The translations under genes and the position numbers were made by a program. Below the pieces are notes generated by a model. The model searched no databases, was not told the DNA's origin, and saw only the letters and a program-made list of their open reading frames with translations. This document shows, in pieces, positions 32,840 to 42,318 of a stretch of DNA of 64,000 nucleotides (within the stretch, counting starts at the first letter, position 1; each line of letters opens with the position of its first letter). The stretch covers positions 5,518,001 to 5,582,000 of the forward strand of contig NZ_CP108508.1 of NCBI RefSeq assembly GCF_035917275.1, in the 5' to 3' direction. This stretch comes from Streptomyces sp. NBC_01237 (GTDB taxonomy: Bacteria > Actinomycetota > Actinomycetes > Streptomycetales > Streptomycetaceae).

Positions 32840-33143
32840 GTTCGGCGACACCCCGCCCGCCGACCGCGCTCGGCGGGCCCGCCCCGGCGGGTCCCCGCAC
32901 CCGCGCCGACGTGGCGTTATGTCCCTCGCGGCTCGGCCACCGGCGCGATCTGTGACCGTAATCACCGCTCAGGTGTGATCTGCGATTTAGGGTCCTGTCG
33001 AGCGCGGGGATAACCTGCCGGATGGACATGCCGCGTACTCGGACACCGTGTACGCCTCCCTAGTGACAGCGCAGTCACGTTGCCCTTCGCGGCACGCCCA
33101 CGCAGAAAACCAACCGCGAGACCACTAAAAGGGACGGACGCGC
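32840..33143 (+). promoter_or_regulatory. sucC upstream region with two CRP-like palindromes
   Basis: The spacer holds TGTGA-N6-TCAC (32951-32965), a -10-like TAGGGT (32988-32993) and GTGAC-N6-GTCAC (33063-33078). All three lie before sucC. The palindromes resemble sites of CRP/FNR-type regulators. No gene was found here. Confidence 0.45.
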
Positions 33144-34325
33144 GTGGACCTGTTCGAGTACCAGGCGAGGGACCTCTTCGCCAAGCACGGTGTACCGGTG
33201 CTGGCCGGTGAAGTCATTGACACGCCTGAGGCAGCCCGCGAGGCGACCGAGCGGCTGGGCGGCAAGTCTGTCGTCAAGGCCCAGGTGAAGGTCGGCGGCC
33301 GGGGCAAGGCGGGCGGCGTCAAGCTCGCCGCCACCCCGGACGAGGCGGTCGCCCGTGCGACCGACATTCTCGGCATGGACATCAAGGGCCACACGGTCCA
33401 CAACGTGATGATCGCCGAGACCGCACCGGAGATCCTGGAGGAGTACTACGTTTCGTACCTCCTCGACCGCACCAACCGCACCTTCCTGGCCATGGCCTCG
33501 GTGCAGGGCGGCATGGACATCGAGGAGGTCGCGGAGAAGACCCCCGAGGCCCTCGCGAAGGTCCCGGTCGACTCCAACTCCGGCGTCACCATCGAGAAGG
33601 CCCGCGAGATCGTGGCCCTGGCGAAGTTCCCGGCCGAGGTGGCCGAGAAGGTCGCCGAGGTCCTGGTGACGCTGTGGGACACCTTCGTCGCCGAGGACGC
33701 GCTCCTCGTCGAGGTGAACCCGCTGGCCAAGGTGGCCTCCGGCGACATCATCGCGCTGGACGGCAAGGTCTCGCTCGACGAGAACGCCGACTTCCGCCAG
33801 CCCGGCCACGAGGCTCTTGAGGACAAGGCCGCAGCCAACCCGCTCGAGGCTGCCGCCAAGGCCAAGAACCTCAACTACGTCAAGCTCGACGGCGAGGTCG
33901 GCATCATCGGTAACGGTGCCGGTCTGGTCATGTCGACCCTGGACGTCGTCGCGTACGCCGGTGAGAACCACGGCAACGTGAAGCCCGCCAACTTCCTCGA
34001 CATCGGTGGCGGCGCCTCCGCAGAGGTCATGGCGAACGGCCTGGAGATCATCCTCGGCGACCCGGACGTCAAGTCCGTCTTCGTCAACGTCTTCGGTGGC
34101 ATCACCGCTTGTGACGAGGTCGCCAACGGCATCGTCCAGGCTCTGGCGCTGCTCGAGTCCAAGGGCGAGAAGGTCGAGAAGCCGCTGGTCGTGCGCCTCG
34201 ACGGCAACAACGCGGAGCTGGGTCGCAAGATCCTTTCCGACGCCAACCACCCGCTCGTGCAGCGTGTGGACACCATGGACGGCGCGGCCGACAAGGCCGC
34301 CGAGCTCGCCGCGGCTGCGAAGTAA
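33144..34325 (+). CDS. sucC: Succinyl-CoA synthetase (ADP/GDP-forming) beta subunit
   Basis: The 393-aa product starts at GTG 33144 with [20 protein letters not shown], the standard SucC opening. The ATP-grasp domain includes [15 protein letters not shown] and EVNPLA (metal site); the C-terminal domain contains [11 protein letters not shown] and [12 protein letters not shown]. With SucD it makes succinate and ATP/GTP from succinyl-CoA in the TCA cycle. The sucD start follows after 21 bp with its own ribosome site. Confidence 0.97.
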   Translation: MDLFEYQARDLFAKHGVPVLAGEVIDTPEAAREATERLGGKSVVKAQVKVGGRGKAGGVKLAATPDEAVARATDILGMDIKGHTVHNVMIAETAPEILEEYYVSYLLDRTNRTFLAMASVQGGMDIEEVAEKTPEALAKVPVDSNSGVTIEKAREIVALAKFPAEVAEKVAEVLVTLWDTFVAEDALLVEVNPLAKVASGDIIALDGKVSLDENADFRQPGHEALEDKAAANPLEAAAKAKNLNYVKLDGEVGIIGNGAGLVMSTLDVVAYAGENHGNVKPANFLDIGGGASAEVMANGLEIILGDPDVKSVFVNVFGGITACDEVANGIVQALALLESKGEKVEKPLVVRLDGNNAELGRKILSDANHPLVQRVDTMDGAADKAAELAAAAK

Positions 34326-34346
34326 GGGACGAGGGACTCCAACACC

Positions 34347-35231
34347 ATGGCTATCTTCCTCACCAAGGACAGCAAGGTCATCGTCCAGGGGATGACCGGC
34401 GCCACGGGCATGAAGCACACCAAGCTCATGCTGGCTGACGGCACCAACATCGTCGGCGGCGTGAACCCGCGCAAGGCCGGCACGACCGTCGACTTCGACG
34501 GCACCGAGGTCCCGGTCTTCGGTTCCGTCAAGGAAGCGATGGAGAAGACGGGCGCGGACGTCTCCGTCCTCTTCGTGCCGCCGGCCTTCGCCAAGGCCGC
34601 CGTCGTCGAGGCGATCGACGCCGAGATCCCGCTCGCGGTCGTCATCACCGAGGGCATCGCCGTCCACGACTCCGCAGCCTTCTGGGCGTACGCGGGCTCG
34701 AAGGGCAACAAGACCCGGATCATCGGTCCGAACTGCCCGGGTCTCATCACCCCCGGCCAGTCCAACGCCGGCATCATCCCGGGCGACATCACCAAGCCCG
34801 GCCGCATCGGTCTCGTGTCCAAGTCCGGCACGCTGACCTACCAGATGATGTACGAGCTCCGTGACATCGGCTTCTCGTCCGCCGTCGGCATCGGTGGCGA
34901 CCCGGTCATCGGTACGACGCACATCGACGCCCTCGCGGCGTTCGAGGCCGACCCCGAGACCGACCTCATCGTGATGATCGGCGAGATCGGCGGCGACGCC
35001 GAGGAGCGTGCCGCCGACTTCATCGCGAAGAACGTCACGAAGCCGGTCGTCGGTTACGTCGCGGGCTTCACCGCCCCCGAGGGCAAGACCATGGGCCACG
35101 CGGGCGCCATCGTCTCCGGCTCCTCCGGCACCGCCCAGGCGAAGAAGGAGGCCCTTGAGGCCGCCGGCGTGAAGGTCGGCAAGACGCCGACCGAGACCGC
35201 CAAGCTGGCGCGCGAGATCCTCGGCGCCTGA
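34347..35231 (+). CDS. sucD: Succinyl-CoA synthetase alpha subunit
   Basis: The 294-aa product binds CoA in an N-terminal Rossmann domain ([22 protein letters not shown]) and carries the phosphorylated active-site His in [12 protein letters not shown]. It forms a heterodimer or heterotetramer with SucC, encoded just upstream in one operon. The strong 21-bp terminator downstream ends the transcript. Confidence 0.97.
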   Translation: MAIFLTKDSKVIVQGMTGATGMKHTKLMLADGTNIVGGVNPRKAGTTVDFDGTEVPVFGSVKEAMEKTGADVSVLFVPPAFAKAAVVEAIDAEIPLAVVITEGIAVHDSAAFWAYAGSKGNKTRIIGPNCPGLITPGQSNAGIIPGDITKPGRIGLVSKSGTLTYQMMYELRDIGFSSAVGIGGDPVIGTTHIDALAAFEADPETDLIVMIGEIGGDAEERAADFIAKNVTKPVVGYVAGFTAPEGKTMGHAGAIVSGSSGTAQAKKEALEAAGVKVGKTPTETAKLAREILGA

Positions 35232-35279
35232 TCGCCGCGCCGAGGCCGTTCCACCGCCTCGGCACAGCGTCACCGCACG

Positions 35280-35326
35280 GACGGCGCGGGCCCGTACCCC
35301 GGACAGGGGTACGGGCCCGCGCCGTC
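35280..35326. terminator. Very strong terminator between sucD and the HTH/sigma-like gene
   Basis: Perfect 21-bp inverted repeat (35280-35300 and 35306-35326) with a 5-nt loop; it lies between convergent genes and can serve both. Confidence 0.85.
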
Positions 35327-35372
35327 TCGCGTTCTCCCGTCTCGCGTTCTCCCGTTCCGGGATCCTCCGCCG

Positions 35373-36779
35373 TCAGGGGATCCGGGGCACCAGCCGTTCC
35401 GGGCCGTTCGCGAACTCCTCGCGCAGGACCCGCTGGAGCTGCAGATCCTGGGAGGTGAGCTTCTGCGGGCCACCGCGCGGCGGCACACCGCCGACCCGCT
35501 CGGCGGGCGCGAGCGGCTGCTCGTACCGGGTGGGGGCCGTGTGCAGGGTGAACCCCGTCACCCCGATCAGCAGCGCGGCCAGGGCGATCGCCGCCCGGGT
35601 CCAGAGCTGGGCCTTGCGCTCACTGCCGCTGCGCACCGCACGGGGCGGCGGCAGCGCGGGCACCTTTCCGGCGAGGGCGAGCGCGCCCAGCCTCTCGCGC
35701 AGCAGCGCCGACTGATCGGCCGGTGACGCGGGGCCCGCCAGTTCGGGCAGCCGTTCGGCGACGGCGGCCCGTGCGTTCATCAGCCGGCCCGCCGCCGCCG
35801 GGGTGCTCGCCTCCGTCTCGGCCGCCGTCTCCGGCAGATCCAGGCCCACACCGTCGTAGAGCAGCAGCGTGCGCCGGTACGAGGGGGGCAGATCGAGCAG
35901 CGCGTCGCGCAGCGCCCGCCGGCCGGGCTCGGCGGGCGGCGCGTCGGGGTGCCGGTGGGCGCGGCGCAGCCGGTGCCAGGGCGACATCGCGTACTCGTAC
36001 GCGGCGGCCCGTACCCAGCCCGCCGGGTCACGGTCCACGGCGACCTCCGGCCAGCGCTGCCAGGCCAGCTGGAACGCGCGCTCGACGGACTCGCGGGAGA
36101 GGCTCCGGCGCCCGGTCAGGAGATACGCCTGGTGGACCAGGCTCTGCCCGTGATGGCTGTACAGGGCGTCGAACGCCTCATGGGGAGAGAGCGCCGCGAC
36201 GCCCCCCGCCCCGTCGCCGGGATGGGCGTCGGCGTCCGGTGCGGCGCCCGGCGGCGGACTCGCCGCGGATCTCACCGCGTGGCAGGGCTCGGGGCCGGAC
36301 CCGACGCCGGGCTCGGGCGGGGACACGGCGGTGCTCCCGGTGGCCGCGACGAAGGGCGCGGGGGACACCGAGGGCGCGGGAGGTGCCTTCGGTGCGGGTG
36401 CGGTGGCGGGGGTGGTTGCGGGGGTGGGCCGTCTGTCCGGTTCGGACAGCTTCGGGACCGCCGGGGGCGTCGGAGGCCGTGCCGCCCCTTTCGCGGCGGG
36501 CCTCGGCCGGGTGGTCGAGTGGCTCGGCGCGGCGCGAGTGGCCGGAGCGGGTTGCGACTCGTCCTCGGCGCAGGCGCCGATGAGCCTGGCGTACGCCGCG
36601 CGCTTGCGCCCGCGGGGGCTCGTGCGCCCCGTCTCCCAGGAGCGCACGGTGGCGCGCGTGACGCCGATGGCCGCCGCGACCTGCTCCTCGGTCAGTGACT
36701 TCGCCTCACGCAGTCTGCGGCACTCCTTGGGGGAGGGCAGCGGGGTGGCGGCGGCCGTATCGGTCGTGCTCCGCGTCAT
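35373..36779 (-). CDS. Fusion of XRE-type HTH, sigma-70-like domain and C-terminal membrane helix
   Basis: The 468-aa product has an N-terminal XRE HTH (residues 18-68, LTEEQVAAAIGVTRATVRSWE), a Pro/Ala-rich linker to about residue 195, then a region like ECF sigma domain 2 (FDALYSHHGQSLVHQAYLLT, AFQLAWQRWPEV) and a domain-4-like segment (LLDLPPSYRRTLLLYDGVGL). A single membrane helix (ALAALLIGVTGFTLHTA) and a short outside tail end it. Sigma region 2.4 recognition is not obvious, so it may be a regulator rather than a working sigma factor. The start at 36779 is chosen because the frame before it lacks a ribosome site. Confidence 0.7.
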   Translation of the reverse strand: MTRSTTDTAAATPLPSPKECRRLREAKSLTEEQVAAAIGVTRATVRSWETGRTSPRGRKRAAYARLIGACAEDESQPAPATRAAPSHSTTRPRPAAKGAARPPTPPAVPKLSEPDRRPTPATTPATAPAPKAPPAPSVSPAPFVAATGSTAVSPPEPGVGSGPEPCHAVRSAASPPPGAAPDADAHPGDGAGGVAALSPHEAFDALYSHHGQSLVHQAYLLTGRRSLSRESVERAFQLAWQRWPEVAVDRDPAGWVRAAAYEYAMSPWHRLRRAHRHPDAPPAEPGRRALRDALLDLPPSYRRTLLLYDGVGLDLPETAAETEASTPAAAGRLMNARAAVAERLPELAGPASPADQSALLRERLGALALAGKVPALPPPRAVRSGSERKAQLWTRAAIALAALLIGVTGFTLHTAPTRYEQPLAPAERVGGVPPRGGPQKLTSQDLQLQRVLREEFANGPERLVPRIP

Positions 36780-36807
36780 GAGTGGCCCCCGGAAGCGCTG
36801 CACTGGG

Positions 36808-36835
36808 TGAAAAAGTACATAAACGTATATTGAGC
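36808..36835. promoter_or_regulatory. AT-rich divergent promoter island
   Basis: This stretch is about 70% A+T in a region otherwise above 70% G+C and contains TATATT (36826-36831). It lies between the HTH/sigma-like gene (minus) and the DUF6350 gene (plus) and likely holds both promoters. Confidence 0.45.
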
Positions 36836-36895
36836 GACACAGCGGCCGTTCGCCCGTTACACGGAATAAGCGCGTGTCGTTGGCAGCATGGCGGC

Positions 36896-38692
36896 GTGAC
36901 CCAAGTGACCGAGCGCAGCCCGATGTTGTCGGCCGAGCGGGGCAGGTCCACCGCTCTGGCCTCCGCCTTTCTGCGGGGAGTGATCGCGGCGGGGCTCGGG
37001 CTCGGCTCGCTCGCCGTGCTGGTCATGGTGCTGTGGATCAGCTCTCCGTACCCGGACAGCGGGCCCGGCGGAGCCCTGCACGTCGCGGCCGGGATCTGGC
37101 TGCTGGCGCACGGCGCCGAACTCGTCAGAACCGACACCCTCAGCGGTGTCCCGGCCCCTGTGGCGACCGTCCCGCTGCTGCTCGTACTGCTGCCGGTCTG
37201 GCTGGCGCACCGGGCCGCCCGTGATGCGGCGGATCCCGACGAGGGGCGTGCCCGGCCCTCGCCGGCCGGTGCCTTCTGCGCGGTCACGGCCGGATATCTG
37301 CTGGTCGCGGCGGGCGCGGCGGCCTATGCGCGGGGCGGGTCGCTGAGTGCGGACCCGGACTCGCTGGTGTTCCCGGCGGCCTTCGTGGTGGCGGGTGCGG
37401 CGGCGGCCGGGGTGTGGACGGCGACCGGGCGCCCGCTGGGGTCCGTGCCGTCCTGGGCGCCGCTGTGGCTCCAGGAGGCCGTCGCGCGCACCCTCTTCCG
37501 GACCCGCGTCGAGACGCTGTGCCGGTCCGCCGCGGCCGGGGTGATGGTGCTGCTCGGCGGCGGTGCGCTGGTGGTGGCGGCGGGGCTGGTGTGGCACGCG
37601 CAGGAGACCCAGCAGTCCTTCCTGGCGCTCTCCGGGGACTGGGCGGGGCGGTTCGCCGTGCTGCTGCTGGCCCTGGCGCTGGTGCCGAACGCCGCGCTGT
37701 GGGGTGCCGCGTACGGCCTCGGCCCCGGATTCGTGCTCGGTACGGGGGCCACGGTCACCCCGGCCGCCGTCCTCGGGCAACCCGCTCTGCCCCACTTCCC
37801 GCTGCTGGCGGCGGTGCCGGACCAGGGGCCCGGGTCGCTCGCGAACTGGGCGGCCGCGGCGGTCCCGGTCGCGGCCGGTCTGGCGGTCGCCTGGTTCACC
37901 GTACGGAGGGCGGTTCCGGTCCCCGCGGTACGCGAGGGGTCCTGGAGCCCGTGGGAGACCGCGCTGGTGACGCTGCTGGCCGCGGTGGGCTGCGGGGCCG
38001 GTACGGCGGTGCTCATGGCGATGGCCGGGGGGCCGCTCGGGACGGGGGCGCTGGCGGACTTCGGGCCCGTGTGGTGGCTGACGGGACCGGCCGCACTCGC
38101 GTGGACGGCGGTCATCGGCGTACCACTGGCGCTGCTGCTTCGGGTGTGGCGGATGCGGGAGCCCGGATGGGCGTGGCGGCGGGCCGCGACGGAGGAGCCC
38201 CGGGGGCCCCGGGTGGAGACGCGCCCCGGGAGCGACGTGGGCGGCGGCAGCGACGAGTCCGAGCGGGAGTCCGCGCAGAAGTCCGCGCAGAAGTCCGTGC
38301 AGGTGAGCGCCGGGCGGCGGCGCTGGTGGAAGGGGAAAGGGAAGGGGAAGGGCGACGCTGGGGAGGGAGCGGGCGAGGCCCCCGTGCCCGGCTCCGGCTC
38401 CGTGCCCGGTTCCGTGTCCGGCGTACCCGCGTCGGCGTCCGCTGCGCGTCCGGGAGGCACGTCCCGCGGGGCGGACGCGGCGACAGGGACGGGTGGGGCG
38501 GACGCGGGCTTCGAGCCCTACGACTTCCTTCCGGCCGACCCCTGGCACGACACGGAGGTCAGGGAGGCCCGGTGGGCCTCGCTCAAGCAGGGTTCCGGCG
38601 GGCTCATGGCCGACTTTCCGCCGGATGCGCCGTCCGACCGGGCTCCGGAAGCCTCGCGGCCCCCCGAGCCCGGCCAGGAGGCTACTCCTTGA
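36896..38692 (+). CDS. DUF6350 (PerM-like cell division) membrane protein
   Basis: The 598-aa product has about ten hydrophobic helices up to residue 425, including [23 protein letters not shown] near the start, and a long charged, Pro/Gly-rich cytoplasmic tail with the repeats [10 protein letters not shown] and KGKGKGKG. The helical part fits actinobacterial DUF6350, called PerM in mycobacteria, where it supports cell division. GTG 36896 is taken as start; ATG 36935 is an alternative. The last 11 bp overlap the convergent gene. Confidence 0.7.
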   Translation: MTQVTERSPMLSAERGRSTALASAFLRGVIAAGLGLGSLAVLVMVLWISSPYPDSGPGGALHVAAGIWLLAHGAELVRTDTLSGVPAPVATVPLLLVLLPVWLAHRAARDAADPDEGRARPSPAGAFCAVTAGYLLVAAGAAAYARGGSLSADPDSLVFPAAFVVAGAAAAGVWTATGRPLGSVPSWAPLWLQEAVARTLFRTRVETLCRSAAAGVMVLLGGGALVVAAGLVWHAQETQQSFLALSGDWAGRFAVLLLALALVPNAALWGAAYGLGPGFVLGTGATVTPAAVLGQPALPHFPLLAAVPDQGPGSLANWAAAAVPVAAGLAVAWFTVRRAVPVPAVREGSWSPWETALVTLLAAVGCGAGTAVLMAMAGGPLGTGALADFGPVWWLTGPAALAWTAVIGVPLALLLRVWRMREPGWAWRRAATEEPRGPRVETRPGSDVGGGSDESERESAQKSAQKSVQVSAGRRRWWKGKGKGKGDAGEGAGEAPVPGSGSVPGSVSGVPASASAARPGGTSRGADAATGTGGADAGFEPYDFLPADPWHDTEVREARWASLKQGSGGLMADFPPDAPSDRAPEASRPPEPGQEATP

Positions 38693-39689
38693 CGCCGAAG
38701 AAGGGTTCCAGCGGCTTCGGCAGCAGATCGTTGCAGGCCAGCGCCCCGGACTTGGTCAGGGCATCGTTCACGCAGGTGTAGTAGTCGCGGTAGACCAGCT
38801 GGACCGTGAACGTCGTCGCGACGATCGACAGCGCGAGCAGGGCGGTCACCAGCCCGCTGACCGCCGCCGTGGTCTGCGGCCTGGTGCTGCCGCCCTGCGC
38901 GGTGGCGGGAGGGGTTCCCGGCGCGGGCGGCGTCGTGCGGCCCTCCGTCCCTTCCGTACCGGTCACCGCGGTGGCGCCCGCACCGGCGCCCGCCCCCGCG
39001 GCTCCTGCCGCCCCGTCCTTCGCGGACGCGCTGCCCGGCTTCGCGGACGCGCTGCCCGGCTTCGCGGACGCGCTGCCGTCCTTCGCGGACGCGCTCCCGG
39101 GCTTGGCGCGCAGGGAGCTCAGTGCCCAGTAGACGGAGAGCGCACCCAGGAGCAGGGCGACCTCCGGGAAGTCGAAGAGCGCGAAGAAGAACGCCCACAT
39201 GCCGCCGAGCACCGCGTACCGGGCGCGCCGCTGGGCGGGGTCGGTCGGGTCCCAGCGCAGTCCGCCCGGATTGCGCTCCGGTCCGCCCTGCCCGCCGGTG
39301 CCGTTGCCGCCGGGGCGGCTGCCGAACCCACCGTTGCCCCGGCCGGGCTGCTGGTCGCTCCACTGGCTGCCCCACGCCGGGCGGTCGCCGGAGGAACCGC
39401 TGCCCGAGCCGTCGCCCTTGCCGTTCCTGTCACCGTCCGGGGACGAGGAAGAGGAGGACGGGTGACGCGGCTGCCACGGCTGGTCGGGCCGGTCCACGGG
39501 CGGCGCCGCGAACGGATTGTCGTCGGAGGAACCGGCGGAACCTGAAGGACCGGGGGAACCGGAAGGACCGGCGGAACCTGAAGGGCCGGCGGAATCTGAG
39601 GGGCCAGAGGAACCAGGGGCACCGGAGGAACCAGGTGCACCAGAGGAACGAGCAAGGCGGAAGGCGGTGCGGCGGCGTCGGTCCGGCAT
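38682..39689 (-). CDS. Membrane protein with long Ser/Gly/Pro-rich N terminus
   Basis: The 335-aa product has an N-terminal 150-residue disordered region made of repeats of the type [10 protein letters not shown], a two-helix membrane segment near residues 158-192 ([21 protein letters not shown]), a spacer of SASAKPG repeats, and a final helix ([20 protein letters not shown]) followed by a short extracytoplasmic tail with two Cys ([18 protein letters not shown]). The function is unknown. ATG 39689 is used. Its end overlaps the DUF6350 gene by 11 bp, tail to tail. Confidence 0.65.
   Translation of the reverse strand: MPDRRRRTAFRLARSSGAPGSSGAPGSSGPSDSAGPSGSAGPSGSPGPSGSAGSSDDNPFAAPPVDRPDQPWQPRHPSSSSSSPDGDRNGKGDGSGSGSSGDRPAWGSQWSDQQPGRGNGGFGSRPGGNGTGGQGGPERNPGGLRWDPTDPAQRRARYAVLGGMWAFFFALFDFPEVALLLGALSVYWALSSLRAKPGSASAKDGSASAKPGSASAKPGSASAKDGAAGAAGAGAGAGATAVTGTEGTEGRTTPPAPGTPPATAQGGSTRPQTTAAVSGLVTALLALSIVATTFTVQLVYRDYYTCVNDALTKSGALACNDLLPKPLEPFFGVKE
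39018..39101. repeat. 21-bp tandem repeat, four copies, coding
   Basis: Copies start at 39018, 39039, 39060 and 39081; the first two are identical across most of the unit. They encode four [14 protein letters not shown] units of the gene at 38682-39689. Confidence 0.85.
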
Positions 39690-39825
39690 GTGGTGAACGT
39701 CTTCCCCATCTCGTCATGTCCGTCCCGAGGACGGTTCGTCCGCCCGGTGGACGGCTCGCTGTCCCCTGACGCTACCTCCCGGTCACGCCCCCGTCCCGTG
39801 GGGGCCGCTGGGTGTGCCGGTATCG

Positions 39826-39853
39826 TTGCTGACGGTCGGCTCGTTCGTAGAGT
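39826..39853 (+). promoter_or_regulatory. Candidate promoter of purNH
   Basis: TTGCTG (39826-39831), 16-nt spacer, TAGAGT (39848-39853), giving a leader of about 90 nt before purN. Confidence 0.45.
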
Positions 39854-39948
39854 TCCCCGTATCGAGGGGCGAGATTCTTTCGTACGACCGTACAAAGAGC
39901 ACCGCAAGCACATCGCACCTGAGTTACCACGCGAGAAAGGGCCCAGCT

Positions 39949-40605
39949 GTGGCCTCCCCGCCCCCCTCCGCCGCTCCGGCCCGCCTGGTCGTGCTGGTCT
40001 CCGGATCCGGTACGAATCTCCAGGCACTGCTCGACGCCATCGGTGACGACCCCCTGGGGTACGGCGCCGAGGTCGTCGCGGTCGGCGCGGACCGCGACGG
40101 CATCGTCGGTCTGGAGCGTGCCGAGCGCGCCGGGTTGCCCACTTTCGTGTGCAAGGTCAAGGACCATGCCACCCGCGAGGAGTGGGACGAGGCGCTCGCG
40201 GCCGCCACGGCCGCGCACCGCCCGGACCTCGTCGTCTCCGCGGGATTCATGAAGATCGTGGGCAGCGCGTTCCTCGCCGCGTTCGGCGGCCGGTTCATCA
40301 ACACCCACCCCGCCCTGCTCCCCAGCTTTCCCGGTGCCCATGGGGTGCGTGACGCGCTCGCGTACGGCGTCAAGGTCACCGGCTGCACCGTCCACTTCGT
40401 CGACGACGGCGTCGACACCGGTCCGATCATCGCGCAGGGCGTGGTCGAGGTGACCGAAGAGGACACGCCGGAGGGCGAAGCCGCTCTCCATGAACGCATC
40501 AAGGAAGTCGAGCGCAAGCTGCTCGTCGAGGCCGTGGGGCGACTCGCCCGTGACGGCCATCGCATTGAGGGACGAAAGGTTCATCTCGGTCATGTCGGTG
40601 AATAA
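39949..40605 (+). CDS. purN: Phosphoribosylglycinamide formyltransferase
   Basis: The 218-aa product transfers a formyl group from 10-formyl-THF to GAR, the third step of purine synthesis. Visible motifs are [14 protein letters not shown] (phosphate loop), the catalytic Asn-His in [13 protein letters not shown] and the Asp in [16 protein letters not shown] 39949 has AAAGGG 9 nt upstream. The last 14 bp overlap the start of purH, so the two are translationally coupled. Confidence 0.96.
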   Translation: MASPPPSAAPARLVVLVSGSGTNLQALLDAIGDDPLGYGAEVVAVGADRDGIVGLERAERAGLPTFVCKVKDHATREEWDEALAAATAAHRPDLVVSAGFMKIVGSAFLAAFGGRFINTHPALLPSFPGAHGVRDALAYGVKVTGCTVHFVDDGVDTGPIIAQGVVEVTEEDTPEGEAALHERIKEVERKLLVEAVGRLARDGHRIEGRKVHLGHVGE

Positions 40606-42145
40606 GCCCATCCGCCGCGCCCTGGTCAGTGTCTACGACAAGACGGGGCTCGAAGACCTCGCCCGCGGTCTGCACGGGGCGGGCGTCGAGCTCGTCTCCA
40701 CCGGCTCCACCGCCGCGAGGATCGCCGCCGCCGGAGTGCCGGTCACCAAGGTCGAGGAGCTCACCGGTTTCCCCGAGTGCCTCGACGGCCGCGTGAAGAC
40801 GCTGCACCCCCGCGTGCACGCCGGAATCCTCGCCGACCTGCGCCTGGACGCCCACCGCGAGCAGCTCGCCGAACTCGGTGTGGAGCCCTTCGACCTCGTC
40901 GTCGTCAACCTGTACCCGTTCAAGGAGACCGTCGCCTCCGGCGCCTCCGACGACGAGTGCGTGGAGCAGATCGACATCGGCGGCCCGTCGATGGTCCGCG
41001 CCGCCGCCAAGAACCACCCGTCCGTGGCCGTCGTGACGAGCCCCGAGCGGTACGCCGACGTCCTCGCCGCCGTCGAGGCGGGCGGCTTCGACCTGAGCGC
41101 CCGCAAGCGCCTGGCCGCCGAGGCCTTCCAGCACACCGCCGCGTACGACGTGGCCGTGGCCTCCTGGTTCGCCGCCGATTACGCCGCCGCCGACGACTCG
41201 GGCTTCCCCGACTTCTTCGGTACGACGTACGAGCGCGGCAACGTCCTGCGCTACGGCGAGAACCCGCACCAGCCCGCCGCCCTCTACACCTCGGGCGCCG
41301 GTGGTCTGGCCGAGGCGGAGCAGCTGCACGGCAAGGAGATGTCGTACAACAACTACACGGACACCGACGCCGCGCGCCGGGCCGCGTACGACCACGCCGA
41401 GCCCTGTGTCGCGATCATCAAGCACGCCAACCCGTGCGGCATCGCGATCGCCGACGATGTCGCCGAGGCGCACCGCAACGCGCACGCCTGTGACCCGATG
41501 TCCGCCTTCGGCGGTGTCATCGCCGTCAACCGTCCGGTGACCGTCGCCATGGCCGAGCAGGTCGCGGAGATCTTCACCGAGGTCATCGTCGCCCCGGCGT
41601 ACGAGGACGGCGCCGTCGAGGTGCTGGCCCGCAAGAAGAACATCCGCGTGCTGCGCTGCCCCGAGGCCCCGGCCGCCGAGGTCGAGGTCAAGCCGATCGA
41701 CGGCGGTGCGCTGCTCCAGGTCACCGACCGGCTCCAGGCCGACGGCGACAACCCGGCGAACTGGACCCTCGCCACCGGTGAGGCCCTCTCCGAGGACGAG
41801 CTCAAGGAGCTCGCCTTCGCGTGGAAGGCGTGTCGCGCGGTCAAGTCCAACGCGATCCTGCTCGCCAAGGGCGGCGCCTCGGTCGGTGTCGGCATGGGTC
41901 AGGTCAACCGTGTCGACTCCGCCAAGCTCGCGGTCGAGCGGGCGGGCGAGGAGCGGGCGCGCGGGGCGTACGCCGCCTCCGACGCGTTCTTCCCGTTCCC
42001 CGACGGCCTGGAGATCCTCACCGCGGCCGGTATCCGGGCCGTGGCCCAGCCCGGTGGATCGGTCCGCGACGAGCTGGTCGTCGAGGCCGCGCAGAAGGCG
42101 GGCGTGACCATGTACTTCACCGGCACGCGCCACTTCTTCCACTGA
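40592..42145 (+). CDS. purH: Bifunctional AICAR formyltransferase / IMP cyclohydrolase
   Basis: The 517-aa product does the last two steps of IMP synthesis. The N-terminal MGS-like cyclohydrolase domain begins [19 protein letters not shown] and contains [12 protein letters not shown]; the formyltransferase domain has [14 protein letters not shown], the catalytic KHANPCGIA and [14 protein letters not shown]. Length is normal. ATG 40592 lies inside the end of purN. Confidence 0.97.
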   Translation: MSVNKPIRRALVSVYDKTGLEDLARGLHGAGVELVSTGSTAARIAAAGVPVTKVEELTGFPECLDGRVKTLHPRVHAGILADLRLDAHREQLAELGVEPFDLVVVNLYPFKETVASGASDDECVEQIDIGGPSMVRAAAKNHPSVAVVTSPERYADVLAAVEAGGFDLSARKRLAAEAFQHTAAYDVAVASWFAADYAAADDSGFPDFFGTTYERGNVLRYGENPHQPAALYTSGAGGLAEAEQLHGKEMSYNNYTDTDAARRAAYDHAEPCVAIIKHANPCGIAIADDVAEAHRNAHACDPMSAFGGVIAVNRPVTVAMAEQVAEIFTEVIVAPAYEDGAVEVLARKKNIRVLRCPEAPAAEVEVKPIDGGALLQVTDRLQADGDNPANWTLATGEALSEDELKELAFAWKACRAVKSNAILLAKGGASVGVGMGQVNRVDSAKLAVERAGEERARGAYAASDAFFPFPDGLEILTAAGIRAVAQPGGSVRDELVVEAAQKAGVTMYFTGTRHFFH

Positions 42146-42184
42146 GCCGGCCCGTTCCGGCGCCGCCGATTCGTCGCGTTCCGG

Positions 42185-42229
42185 CGCGGCACGGGCCGCA
42201 CCCTCTCCGGGGGTGCGGCCCGTGCCGCG
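42185..42229 (+). terminator. Terminator after purH
   Basis: Perfect 19-bp inverted repeat (42185-42203 and 42211-42229) with a 7-nt loop, 40 bp after the purH stop. Confidence 0.85.
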
Positions 42230-42258
42230 TCCGGGGGGCCCGGAGTCTCCCGGAATTC

Positions 42259-42287
42259 TGGACTTCGTCGTCCCTCTGTTCTAATAA
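42259..42287 (+). promoter_or_regulatory. Candidate promoter of the DUF2079 gene
   Basis: TGGACT (42259-42264), 17-nt spacer, TAATAA (42282-42287), just after the purH terminator and 31 bp before the GTG start. Confidence 0.45.
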
Positions 42288-42318
42288 ACGGCCGTGGGAA
42301 ATCCGTAGCGGGGGCGTC

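Noticed and set aside
29588..32965. 1125-codon open frame on the minus strand
   Set aside because: Antisense to the DUF5682 and VWA genes; Ser/Arg-rich with no recognisable domain.
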